Shown here: positions 26,413 through 35,000 of the stretch, piece after piece
Numbering within the stretch: position 1 is the stretch's first letter
Layout of the letters: each line of letters begins with the position of its first letter
Source of the DNA: an uncultured Maribacter sp.
Lineage (GTDB): Bacteria > Bacteroidota > Bacteroidia > Flavobacteriales > Flavobacteriaceae
DNA: 64,000 nt
NCBI GenBank assembly: GCA_947498505.1
Contig: CANMKG010000002.1
Span: forward strand, 496,001 to 560,000
Direction of reading: 5' to 3'
Made by a program: the position numbers and the translations under genes
Notes under the pieces: generated by a model
The model's input: only the letters and a program-made list of their open reading frames with translations
Databases searched by the model: none
What the model was told of the DNA's origin: nothing

Positions 26413-26451
26413 GAAGTGTAATAATTGCAGATGTTTTAAAACATATAAAGC

Positions 26452-26943
26452 TTATGGCTTATTATTTATCGATTTAGCACCATCAATAACCTTTTGTTTT
26501 AAACCTTCTTTATAAAGTATAATTTTGTCTAATACACATTTATCTGAACTTCCAATAATTTGCGCTGCCAGAATACCAGCGTTTTTTGCACCGTCTAAGG
26601 CAACCGTGGCTACAGGTACACCTCCTGGCATTTGAAGAATTGATAAAACAGAATCCCAACCATCTATAGAGTTTCTACTTTTTACAGGAACACCAATAAC
26701 AGGTAAAGGAGACATTGAAGCAACCATACCAGGTAAATGTGCAGCTCCACCGGCACCAGCTATTATTACAGAATATCCGTTTGTGTGTGCATTTTTACTG
26801 AAGTAAAATAGTTTTTCAGGAGTACGGTGTGCAGAAACAATATCTACATCTACCTCAATATCAAAACCTTCTAAAATATCTATTGCTTCTTGCATTATGT
26901 GTAGGTCGCTCGTGCTTCCCATTACTACAGCTACTTTGCTCAT
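26452..26943 (-). CDS. purE: N5-carboxyaminoimidazole ribonucleotide mutase PurE
   Basis: Converts N5-CAIR to CAIR in purine synthesis. Seen: VVMGSTSDLHIM at residues 6-17, the SAHRTPEK active-site stretch at 37-44, AGAGGAAHLPGMVAS and PVIGVPVKS, all diagnostic of class I PurE. The length of 163 residues is normal. It follows purK by 3 bp in the same operon, giving the ATP-dependent two-enzyme route. The C-terminus is slightly extended (KVIDGAKSINNKP). Confidence 0.97.
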   Translation of the reverse strand: MSKVAVVMGSTSDLHIMQEAIDILEGFDIEVDVDIVSAHRTPEKLFYFSKNAHTNGYSVIIAGAGGAAHLPGMVASMSPLPVIGVPVKSRNSIDGWDSVLSILQMPGGVPVATVALDGAKNAGILAAQIIGSSDKCVLDKIILYKEGLKQKVIDGAKSINNKP

Positions 26944-26946
26944 AAC

Positions 26947-28101
26947 TTATTTACTTATTACTTTAATACGTTCTTTTACCAATTGCGCAATTTCTCTTGC
27001 CTTGGTAATATCTTCATTTACTATGGTTACATGTCCCATTTTTCGAAACGGACGGGTTTGTTTTTTTCCGTAGATATGTGGGGTAACACCATTTAATTCT
27101 AAAATCTCGTCAAGATTCTCATAAACAACATCTCCGGTATAACCTTCGGCTCCTACTAAATTAACCATTATGCCTGCAACTTTGTTTTTAGTGCTTCCTA
27201 ATGGCAAGTCTAAAATTGCTCGTATATGTTGTTCAAATTGATTTGTGTAACTAGCCTCTATAGTTTGATGCCCACTGTTGTGCGGTCTTGGAGCAACTTC
27301 GTTAACTAAAATTTGGTCATTAGCTGTTTGAAACATTTCTACTGCTAAAAGGCCAACATGCTGAATTTTGTTTGAAACTTGTAAAGCAACTTCTTGAGCT
27401 TTTTTAGCAACATCATTGTCAATTCTAGCAGGACATATTACATATTCTACCTGATTGGCTTCTGGATGAAATTCCATTTCCACTACAGGGTACGTTACAA
27501 CTTTACCAGAGGCACTTCTGGCAACAATAACGGATAACTCATTTTTAAAAGGAATCATTTCCTCGGCTATACATTCTACATTAGGGAGGTTTTCTAAATC
27601 TTCGATTTTGCGAACTACTTTTACGCCTTGTCCGTCATAACCAAACTGAGCCGATTTCCAAACAAAGGGCAGTTTAAGCCCTCCATGATTAATACTGTCT
27701 TTAATTTCACTGGTGTAAGCAAAACGAGAGAAATCTGCGGTAGGAATGTTATTGTCTACATAAAAAAGTTTCTGTTTTGCTTTATTTTGAATGGTACGTA
27801 AGGCTATTGTTGGAGGATATACTTTTATTCCCTCTTTCTCTAGTTTTTCAAGAGCATCAACATTAACATTTTCGATTTCAATGGTGAGTACATCAACCTT
27901 TTTTCCAAAGTTATATACGGCATCAAAATCTAATAAATCCCCTAAGATAAACTCATCGCAAGCAATTTTACAGGGGGCATCGTTTGATGCTTCCAAAACT
28001 TTTGTATGAATATCTAATTTTCTTGTTTCGTACAACATCATCTTTCCTAGTTGCCCTCCACCAAGTATTCCAAGCTTAAAATTTGAAGAAAAATAGTTCA
28101 T
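26947..28101 (-). CDS. purK: 5-(carboxyamino)imidazole ribonucleotide synthase PurK
   Basis: ATP-grasp enzyme that carboxylates AIR with bicarbonate to N5-CAIR, the substrate of PurE. Seen: LGILGGGQLGKMM at residues 10-22, the ATP-grasp region FVWKSAQFGYDGQGV, EEMIPFKNELSVIVAR, and NEVAPRPHNSGHQTIEA, the family signature. At 384 residues it is normal length. It starts an operon with purE, driven by a good promoter at 28141-28169, and is divergent from the HPRT-Adk gene, so two purine-related transcription units face away from the same spacer. Confidence 0.97.
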   Translation of the reverse strand: MNYFSSNFKLGILGGGQLGKMMLYETRKLDIHTKVLEASNDAPCKIACDEFILGDLLDFDAVYNFGKKVDVLTIEIENVNVDALEKLEKEGIKVYPPTIALRTIQNKAKQKLFYVDNNIPTADFSRFAYTSEIKDSINHGGLKLPFVWKSAQFGYDGQGVKVVRKIEDLENLPNVECIAEEMIPFKNELSVIVARSASGKVVTYPVVEMEFHPEANQVEYVICPARIDNDVAKKAQEVALQVSNKIQHVGLLAVEMFQTANDQILVNEVAPRPHNSGHQTIEASYTNQFEQHIRAILDLPLGSTKNKVAGIMVNLVGAEGYTGDVVYENLDEILELNGVTPHIYGKKQTRPFRKMGHVTIVNEDITKAREIAQLVKERIKVISK

Positions 28102-28140
28102 TAACTACAGGTGTTTTTTAATCACTTAAACTACAAAAAA

Positions 28141-28169
28141 CAAAAATACAGCTAAATCTTATAAACCAA
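28141..28169 (-). promoter_or_regulatory. Bacteroidota-type promoter for purK-purE
   Basis: On the minus strand TTG (28167-28169), 18-bp spacer, TATTTTTG (28141-28148), about 40 bp before the purK start. Confidence 0.55.
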
Positions 28170-28202
28170 TTCGTTAAAACATATTTTCCACTAGCAAAAT
28201 GT

Positions 28203-28210
28203 TATCTTTG
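28203..28210 (+). promoter_or_regulatory. -7 element for the HPRT-Adk gene
   Basis: TATCTTTG matches TAnnTTTG 21 bp before the TTG start codon; the -33 region has TTA rather than TTG. Confidence 0.4.
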
Positions 28211-28231
28211 CGCCCTAATAAAAACTGAAAC

Positions 28232-29338
28232 TTGATAAAATTAAAGGATAAATATTTTAAACCTTTTTTAAATGAAGAGGAAATTCTAGCTGCTGTGAGT
28301 AAAATTGCTCAGGAAATAGCTAAGGATTATAAGGATAAAACACCAATTTTTGTTGGGGTTTTAAATGGCTCTTTTATGTTTGTTTCAGATTTTTTAAAAG
28401 CCTATTCTCACCCTTGTGAGGTGTCGTTTGTAAAATTAAGTTCGTATCAAGGGCTTACCTCTACTGGTATTGTAGAAACATTACTAGATCTTCCTGATAA
28501 TATTGATGGTAGAAGTGTTATAATTCTTGAAGATATTATTGATACGGGAAGAACTTTAAAAGAGTTAATAGACTTGTTTGCGAATACCAAAGTGAAGGAG
28601 TTTAAAATAGCAACTCTATTTTACAAGCCAGATATCTACAATGGGGAATATAAGATAGATTATGTTGGGCTAGAGATTCCTGATAAATTTATTGTGGGAT
28701 ATGGGCTAGATTATAATGAACTGGGACGAAACCTAAAAAAAGTTTACCAATTAAACCAAGATCGAATGATTAACTTAGTACTATTTGGAAAACCTGGAGC
28801 TGGAAAAGGCACACAGGCGGAATTTTTAAAAGAAAAATATAATTTAAAGCATATTTCTACAGGAGATGTTTTTCGTTATAATATTAAAAATGGTACAGAA
28901 TTAGGAATTTTAGCAAAATCGTACATAGATAGGGGAGATTTAGTGCCTGATGAAGTAACTATTAATATGTTGCAAGATGAGGTTGAAAAAAATCCTGATG
29001 CTAGTGGGTTTATTTTTGATGGTTTTCCAAGAACAACAGCACAAGCAGAAGCGTTAGATAACTTTTTGTCGTCTAAAAACATGGAGATTAGCGCTACTAT
29101 TGCATTAGACGCAGATGATGAAGTTTTAATTAAACGTTTATTAGAAAGAGGTAAAGTTAGTGGGCGATCTGATGATCAAGATGAAAATAAAATTAGAAAT
29201 CGCTTTGAAGAATACAATTTAAAAACAGCTCCTCTACAGAAGTATTATGAAGGGCAAGAAAAATATCATGCGGTTAATGGTATTGGAGAAATTATTGAAA
29301 TTACCGAAAGGCTATCATTGGTAATTGATATGCTTTAA
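28232..29338 (+). CDS. Bifunctional hypoxanthine phosphoribosyltransferase / adenylate kinase fusion
   Basis: One uninterrupted 368-residue frame joins two purine enzymes. Residues 1-178 are an HPRT: LNGSFMFVSDFL, and the PRPP loop IILEDIIDTGRTL at 97-109. Residues 179-368 are a complete adenylate kinase: Walker A FGKPGAGKGT at 185-194, FIFDGFPRTTAQAEAL, and a short lidless-type region GKVSGRSDD. The HPRT salvages hypoxanthine or guanine to IMP or GMP, and Adk interconverts AMP, ADP and ATP. The start is TTG at 28232, in the right place for the HPRT family. Met179 (28766) could serve as an internal start for free Adk. Confidence 0.93.
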   Translation: MIKLKDKYFKPFLNEEEILAAVSKIAQEIAKDYKDKTPIFVGVLNGSFMFVSDFLKAYSHPCEVSFVKLSSYQGLTSTGIVETLLDLPDNIDGRSVIILEDIIDTGRTLKELIDLFANTKVKEFKIATLFYKPDIYNGEYKIDYVGLEIPDKFIVGYGLDYNELGRNLKKVYQLNQDRMINLVLFGKPGAGKGTQAEFLKEKYNLKHISTGDVFRYNIKNGTELGILAKSYIDRGDLVPDEVTINMLQDEVEKNPDASGFIFDGFPRTTAQAEALDNFLSSKNMEISATIALDADDEVLIKRLLERGKVSGRSDDQDENKIRNRFEEYNLKTAPLQKYYEGQEKYHAVNGIGEIIEITERLSLVIDML

Positions 29339-29364
29339 TTTTTTAAAATAGAAAATCAACTTAA

Positions 29365-30366
29365 ATGACTGAAGGCAATTTTGTAGATTATGTAAAAATA
29401 CATGTGACTTCAGGAAAAGGAGGTAAAGGCTCTGTGCATTTGCATAGAGAAAAATATATTACCAAGGGAGGTCCTGATGGAGGCGATGGTGGACGCGGTG
29501 GACATATAATTGTTAGAGGAAACAAAAACCTTTGGACACTGATTAACTACAAGTTTAAACGTCACTTTAAAGCAGAGCATGGTGGGAATGGGAGTAAAGG
29601 TCGTAGCACCGGTGCAGATGGTGCCGATGTATACCTTAAGGTTCCCTTAGGAACAATAATTCGAGATTCTGAAACAGGCGAAATATTGTTTGAAATCACA
29701 AAAGACCAAGAGGAGAAAATCATTGCTACAGGAGGAATGGGTGGTCGTGGAAATTGGCACTTTAAATCGCCAACCAATCAAACACCACGATATGCTCAAC
29801 CTGGAATTCCATCTGAAGAAAGGGATGTTATTTTGGAGTTGAAAGTACTTGCCGATGTTGGTCTTGTTGGGTTTCCTAATGCTGGAAAATCAACATTACT
29901 ATCAGTAATTACATCCGCAAAACCTAAAATTGCTGATTATGAGTTTACCACTTTAAAGCCAAATCTAGGAATTGTTCAATATAGAGACTTTCAGAGTTTT
30001 GTTATGGCTGATATTCCGGGTATTATTGAGGGAGCAGCAGAAGGCAGAGGACTTGGTCACTATTTTTTAAGACATATTGAGCGTAATTCAACATTACTTT
30101 TTTTAATTCCTGCGGATAGTAAAGATATTAGCAAAGAGTATGAAATATTGCTTGATGAGCTTAGAAGGTATAATCCAGAACTTATTGATAAGGAACGCTT
30201 GGTTGTAATATCTAAAAGTGATATGCTGGATGATGAGCTAATGGATGAAATGAAATTAGAATTGGATAAAGATTTTAATGGAATACCCTACATGTTTATC
30301 TCTTCCGTGGCTCAAATGGGTATTCAAGAGCTAAAAGATAGGCTTTGGAAAATGCTTAACGCTTAG
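29365..30366 (+). CDS. obgE: GTPase ObgE/CgtA
   Basis: Essential Obg-family GTPase linked to late 50S ribosome assembly and stress signalling. Seen: the N-terminal glycine-rich Obg fold ([29 protein letters not shown], residues about 14-42; quoted only in part in the ORF track), G1 GFPNAGKS near residue 168, G3 DIPGIIEGA, and G4 SKSD. At 333 residues it lacks the extra C-terminal OCT domain, as is common in Bacteroidota. It lies 26 bp after the HPRT-Adk gene and is probably co-transcribed with it. Confidence 0.97.
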   Translation: MTEGNFVDYVKIHVTSGKGGKGSVHLHREKYITKGGPDGGDGGRGGHIIVRGNKNLWTLINYKFKRHFKAEHGGNGSKGRSTGADGADVYLKVPLGTIIRDSETGEILFEITKDQEEKIIATGGMGGRGNWHFKSPTNQTPRYAQPGIPSEERDVILELKVLADVGLVGFPNAGKSTLLSVITSAKPKIADYEFTTLKPNLGIVQYRDFQSFVMADIPGIIEGAAEGRGLGHYFLRHIERNSTLLFLIPADSKDISKEYEILLDELRRYNPELIDKERLVVISKSDMLDDELMDEMKLELDKDFNGIPYMFISSVAQMGIQELKDRLWKMLNA

Positions 30367-30432
30367 TCGAATAAAAGTGTAATTACGGTCTATCTATCTG
30401 TTTTTTAAGTACTTTTATACAAAGTAAATTGT

Positions 30433-30960
30433 ATGAAGAATGTTTTGTACATACTCGTTATTTTGTTTTTTGTGTCATGTAGTTCGGTTAAAGTGAATTA
30501 TGACTACGATAAAAAAATCGATTTTTCCAGTTTCTCAACTTATAACTATTATTCTGATTTAGAGACTGGATTAAGTTCTTTAGATACCAAAAGGTTTTTA
30601 AAAGCAATGGATATTGCGCTTCAAGAAAAAGGACTTATGTTTTCAGAGGAGCCAGATTTTTTAATAAATGTTACAAGTGTTGAAATTTTGCCAGCCTCTA
30701 ACAATACAGTTGGTGTTGGAGTTGGAGGTGGCGGAAATAATATTGGAGGTGGAGTAAGTGTTGGTATTCCTATTGGGAAAAAATCCATAAAAAGGGAAAT
30801 AGTTATTGATTTTGTTGCCGTTAATAGAGATATAATGTTTTGGCAAGCTAAGGCAATAAGTTCTTTCAAGGAGGGAAACACTCCTGAAATTAAGGAGGCT
30901 AAGTTTCAAGATATTGCAAATAAGATTTTTGAAAAATATCCACCAAGAGTAAAAAAATAA
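30433..30960 (+). CDS. DUF4136 family lipoprotein
   Basis: Lipoprotein of 175 residues. Seen: lipobox FFVSCSS (Cys16), the DUF4136 opening VNYDYDKKIDFSSFSTYNYY, a central Gly-rich loop (GVGVGGGGNNIGGGVSVG) and the closing strand FWQAKAISSFKEGN followed by an IANKIFEKYPP helix. DUF4136 proteins are envelope lipoproteins of unknown function. It is 66 bp after obgE with an AT-rich spacer and no clear terminator, so read-through from obgE is possible. Confidence 0.88.
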   Translation: MKNVLYILVILFFVSCSSVKVNYDYDKKIDFSSFSTYNYYSDLETGLSSLDTKRFLKAMDIALQEKGLMFSEEPDFLINVTSVEILPASNNTVGVGVGGGGNNIGGGVSVGIPIGKKSIKREIVIDFVAVNRDIMFWQAKAISSFKEGNTPEIKEAKFQDIANKIFEKYPPRVKK

Positions 30961-30985
30961 ACGGCTTCAAAAAATTGAAACCGTT
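30960..30985 (-). terminator. Terminator after the doxX-like gene
   Basis: Stem AACGGCTTCAA / TTGAAACCGTT with one mismatch and a 4-nt loop. On the minus strand it is followed by TTATTTTTTTAC, a U-tract, so it best serves the DoxX gene; the plus-strand tail is weaker. Confidence 0.65.
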
Positions 30986-30993
30986 ATATAGCT

Positions 30994-31368
30994 TTAAGCG
31001 CTCAGTAAATCTTTATATTTATCCTTATAGCAATACAACATTACTATATTAAGTACTAATAAGATTAGCGCACCCGCAATACTATCTGGTTCTAGATTAA
31101 CATGAAATAAAACAGCGTTTATTGATACACTCATTAAAATTAGCATCATTAATGCGCCATACTTATTTATGAGAAGTGCTAAACCAGAAACTATTTCAAC
31201 AATAGCTACCACCACAATGGTTTTAGTGCTCATTAAAGCACCAAAATAATTACCAGTTGCTTCGCTCATTTCTCCATATTCCATAAAATGAAAAAATTTA
31301 TTCAGTCCAAAGAACAGAAGAAAAAGCCCAAAAAGTATGCGTAAAACTAAAAACACTTTTGAATTCAT
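30994..31368 (-). CDS. DoxX family membrane protein
   Basis: Inner-membrane protein of 124 residues with four predicted helices. The opening VLRILFGLFLLFFGLNKFFHFM and the Gly-containing helix VAIVEIVSGLALLINKYG match the DoxX/DoxX-like family. Members have been linked to quinone or redox chemistry in archaea, but the function of bacterial family members is mostly unknown. It is convergent with the DUF4136 gene and ends in a short alanine tail (LLSA). Confidence 0.85.
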   Translation of the reverse strand: MNSKVFLVLRILFGLFLLFFGLNKFFHFMEYGEMSEATGNYFGALMSTKTIVVVAIVEIVSGLALLINKYGALMMLILMSVSINAVLFHVNLEPDSIAGALILLVLNIVMLYCYKDKYKDLLSA

Positions 31369-31553
31369 AATAGTTGGTTTTGGTTATTAAGTCTATAAGT
31401 TACTAAATTTTTCTTATTTAATAATTTGTAATATGTTTATTTACAGTTGTTTGTGTAGTATGGGGTTCTTTTGTTTATTTAGAGGGTCTCTAAAATTTGG
31501 TGATTTTTGTATTGAGAAAATAATATGTTAAAAATTGTAAAATTCAGAGTAGT

Positions 31554-31575
31554 TTTTTGATTTTAAAATCAAAAA
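31554..31575. repeat. Perfect 22-bp palindrome in the doxX upstream region
   Basis: TTTTTGATTTT directly followed by AAAATCAAAAA. It lies between the divergent doxX-like gene and the orphan membrane gene at 31644. With no loop it is more like a protein-binding dyad than a terminator, though low complexity makes chance formation likely. Confidence 0.5.
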
Positions 31576-31617
31576 GTAATACTTTCGGCGACGTTTAAGT
31601 CCTCAAGCTAAAACCGC

Positions 31618-31635
31618 CCTGTATTTAATTACAGG
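31618..31635 (+). other. Hairpin in the leader of the orphan membrane protein gene
   Basis: Perfect stem CCTGTA / TACAGG with a 6-nt loop, ending 8 bp before the annotated start codon. GGCG (31587-31590) can also pair with CGCC (31615-31618). No known riboswitch was recognised. The rest of the 275-bp intergenic region is AT-rich with nothing else recognised. Confidence 0.35.
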
Positions 31636-31643
31636 TTACTATT

Positions 31644-32048
31644 ATGTTCCCCCACAACAAAATATTAACCTATTATTATCTTAACATGCTTAAGTGCGCT
31701 GAGTATTATATTGAAAATTGTAAAATAGAAGTATTTAATAACCCTTTAGGAAGCGAAAAAATATTTTTAAACGGTAGAAAGGTTTCTGAAAAAAGAAATA
31801 AGGGTGGAGTTACTCATAAGTTTAGTATCGGGGATATTCAATATAAAATTGAACATCACGAAAAGCTTCGGTTTTTTAGGCCATACGAGTCTAGAATAAA
31901 GAAAAACGGCCAGCCTATTTCGTTAGTAAACTTCTTGTCTAATGATTCCAAATTCATTTTATTTTTTGTTGTAATTATAGGATTAGGTGTCGGTTTCATA
32001 ATAGGAAGGTTAATTTATCAACTAATATGGCCCGTAGTTAGCATATAA
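31644..32048 (+). CDS. Hypothetical protein with C-terminal membrane helix
   Basis: I do not recognise this 134-residue protein. Seen: a polar beta-rich N-terminal part (YYIENCKIEVFNNPLGSE, FLNGRKVSEKRNKGGVTHKF, YKIEHHEKLRFF), then FILFFVVIIGLGVGFIIGRLIYQLIW, one or two membrane passes at about residues 105-130. The pattern of a short strand domain with NGRKVS followed by a tail anchor recurs in uncharacterised flavobacterial proteins. ATG at 31686 (MLKCAEYYIE) is a plausible alternative start that would leave a 316-bp gene-free region upstream. Convergent with the macroglobulin gene, with stop codons adjacent. Confidence 0.6.
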   Translation: MFPHNKILTYYYLNMLKCAEYYIENCKIEVFNNPLGSEKIFLNGRKVSEKRNKGGVTHKFSIGDIQYKIEHHEKLRFFRPYESRIKKNGQPISLVNFLSNDSKFILFFVVIIGLGVGFIIGRLIYQLIWPVVSI

Positions 32049-35000
32049 TTAGTTTTTTATGCTAACCGTTATGCCTTCACTATGACTACTAAACTCTGGA
32101 GCGTACATGCTTTGAATTGTAGTAATACCATTGCTAAAGTTTCCAGCATTATTTACTCTTAAATCATATTCAAAAACAAATATTCCTTTAGGTAGGTAAT
32201 CAAAAAAGAAGTTAGTACTGGCATCTTTTGTACTTTCATAGTAACCTAAACCATCTTGCCACTTATATTTAGAAAGTACACTAGTAGGTTCAAATCCGGC
32301 AGCCCGCATATCTTTCATATGAACAAATTCCATAGGCCTATCTGCTTTTAGTTCAATTCTTATTCTAACCAAATCACCAACTTTTACGGTAGTTTCTTCT
32401 GAAATTTCGGAAAGTACTTCACCAGTAGCTGTATTCCTTTTGATGAATAATTTTTTGCTTAGTCGTAAAGGCGTTTCTGCGGAAGTTATTTTATCAAGAT
32501 TCTCAAAATATTGCCAGTATAATGCACCCCAGGCAATACCTTTACCTTTTTTGGTTAATGTAACTTCAGCCATTTCGGGCTTTATTTCAGTTTTCTTCCA
32601 AGAAGTTTTATAGTATCCTGTTCCAGCTTCAATTTTCACATCTTCAAGTATAGAACTGTCAATTGTTTTTCCTCCTATTTGTACATCTACAGCATCAGAA
32701 ACCGATAGCCAATCACTTCCCTTTAAGAGTAAGGCATATATAGCATTTGTTGTTGCTTTAGTTGTTTTCCATTGATTAGTTTGTTTATTTTTTAGCAACC
32801 ATATTTTAAGGTTGTCAATGGTTTTAGGGTCATTTTCAATTTCCGAAAAGGCTTCAATTAAAAGAGATTGTGTTTCAATAGGTGCTTGGTGCCAATACCA
32901 GGAATTTTCGTTTTCTTTCCAGTACATTCCTAATTCTTGACTTGTAATACTATTTTCTTTTAAAGCTCTTATAACTTTAAATGCGGTTTTTGTATTATTA
33001 TTTCTAAAAAGCGTCAATGCGATTAAACCTTTAGAATATAAATTTCGTGATGTCCAATATTTTTGAGCTTGACCTAGATAATAATTTGAAATTTTTTCAA
33101 CTTTCTTGCTTGTTGGAATTTCTGTAAAAAAGCTACGCATGTATAAATAATGTAATTGCGTATGACTCAAATGATCCTTATTAATATCAGAAGAGTATTT
33201 CTTCATACGTTCGTATTCAGAAATAAATTGTTCATCTAAATAAGCAATTGCCTTTTTCAGCATTTGATTGTCCTTGATCTTACCGTTTATAGATGAAGAA
33301 ACAAGATTGTGCGAAGTTGAAATCTTATTTAAATGTCCGAAACCAATTGCAATATGCTGAGTTATAAATCTGTTTTCGCGTCCACCTTTAAACCAACTCC
33401 ATGCACCTGAGGAAAGCTGATTTTTTTCGAGCTTATGAATTGCATGCATTTGCTCATTCTTCATTTTATTAAGATTAAACAATAACGCTATACGCTTCTT
33501 TTGTTCGGTTTCAGATTGGGCATCTCGGAGCCAAGGTGTTTCTTGGATTAAGATTGATTTTAACTCTTGGTTTTTCTCCAGGTTACTAATCAAAGCGGTT
33601 ACTGAGCCTGTAGAAGAAGCCCATTGGTTAAATACGTTTTGAATTCTGGGGTTAGCATTTGCTATATAACTAGCTAATGTGTTTGCGTAATATTTGGAGA
33701 AAATTTGTTCGTTACAGTCATACGGATATTCCATTAAATAAGGAAGTGCTTGTATTGCATACCAAGCAGGATTACTAGTAATTTCTAGACTTAATTTATG
33801 ATGTGTAAGTGTTGTTGATTTATTATTTTTTAGTTTGTTTAAACGAAATGTTTTGGTCTGGTTACCGCGAATCCACATGGGTAAAGTTTCGGTAACTAAC
33901 ATACGGTTTGTGAGCACGGGTAGTACATTTTGTTCTCCATCACTATAATCCCCAGCTTTGGCAATAATAGTGTATTGAACGGCCTGTAAACCTTCAGGTA
34001 TTTCTAGTTTCCATGAAACTTGGGTGTTGCCCGCGGAATCCACCTTAAAGGTTTGGTTTATTTCAGAAGTAATAATTGAAGATGTAACATCTTTATTACT
34101 TAAAACATCGGTTAGTTTTAAAGTCGCTTTTCCACTTAAAACGTTATTGGTAAGGTTTGCAATTTTTGTACTAATAGTTATTGCATCACCCTCTCTTAGA
34201 AATCGAGGAACATTTGGTGTTACCATTAGTTCTTTTTGGGTGATACTTTCTAATGTTGTAGTTGCGCTTTCTAAGTTTTTAGTGTAGGCTAATAATTGTA
34301 GTTTCCATTTAGTTAAAGCTTCTGGAGTTGTAAAACTAAAGGATACATTACCTTCTTTATCGGTTTGTAAATGCGGAAAGAAAAAAGCAGTTTCTTGAAG
34401 GTTTTTACGAATTTGAACGTTATAAGAGGTCGATACGTTTTTTGATGTTTCAATTGAACCTGGAACACCTTCCTTTTGCGCTTCACCACTTTCAACAGTT
34501 ACAATTTCATCTAAACTACCCATATCTGCCTCCATTTCCATGGCTTCTTCAGGAACTGATGTTACTGCAGCTGTTCGCATTACCTTTTTACTATACAATC
34601 CTCTATGTCTATTTTGTCCAAAGTATAACCCAAACCAGTTGAATGAGTCAAAAGATTGATTTTCATAGTACAGTCTATTATTGAATTGAGTATGCATTCT
34701 AAAGGACTCTATTCCAAAACTGTTATGTGCATCCGTTGAAATTGTTCCATAAAAATAAGGCTGCGAAATTGGTTGAAAACCCCAATGATGCGATGTAAAC
34801 TGGTCTAGAGAAGTATCGTACATACTTGCTAAAATTTCAGCAGTAACTTTATCACCCTGTGGTCCTTTTATTTTAAACGCCCATGTTTCATCTGTACCTG
34901 GTTGCATTTTGTTTCTGAATGTAGATGTCTCAATTTGTAGTTGTGTGCTGGGAAAAGGAATGTTTAATCTTTCTTTGCCAGACGCATATGAGTTGTACGC

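Noticed and set aside
28720-28800. Possible sequencing fusion at the HPRT-Adk junction
   Set aside because: The frame is open without odd codons, and a full linker and Met179 are present; kept as a real fusion but a check is listed in the findings.
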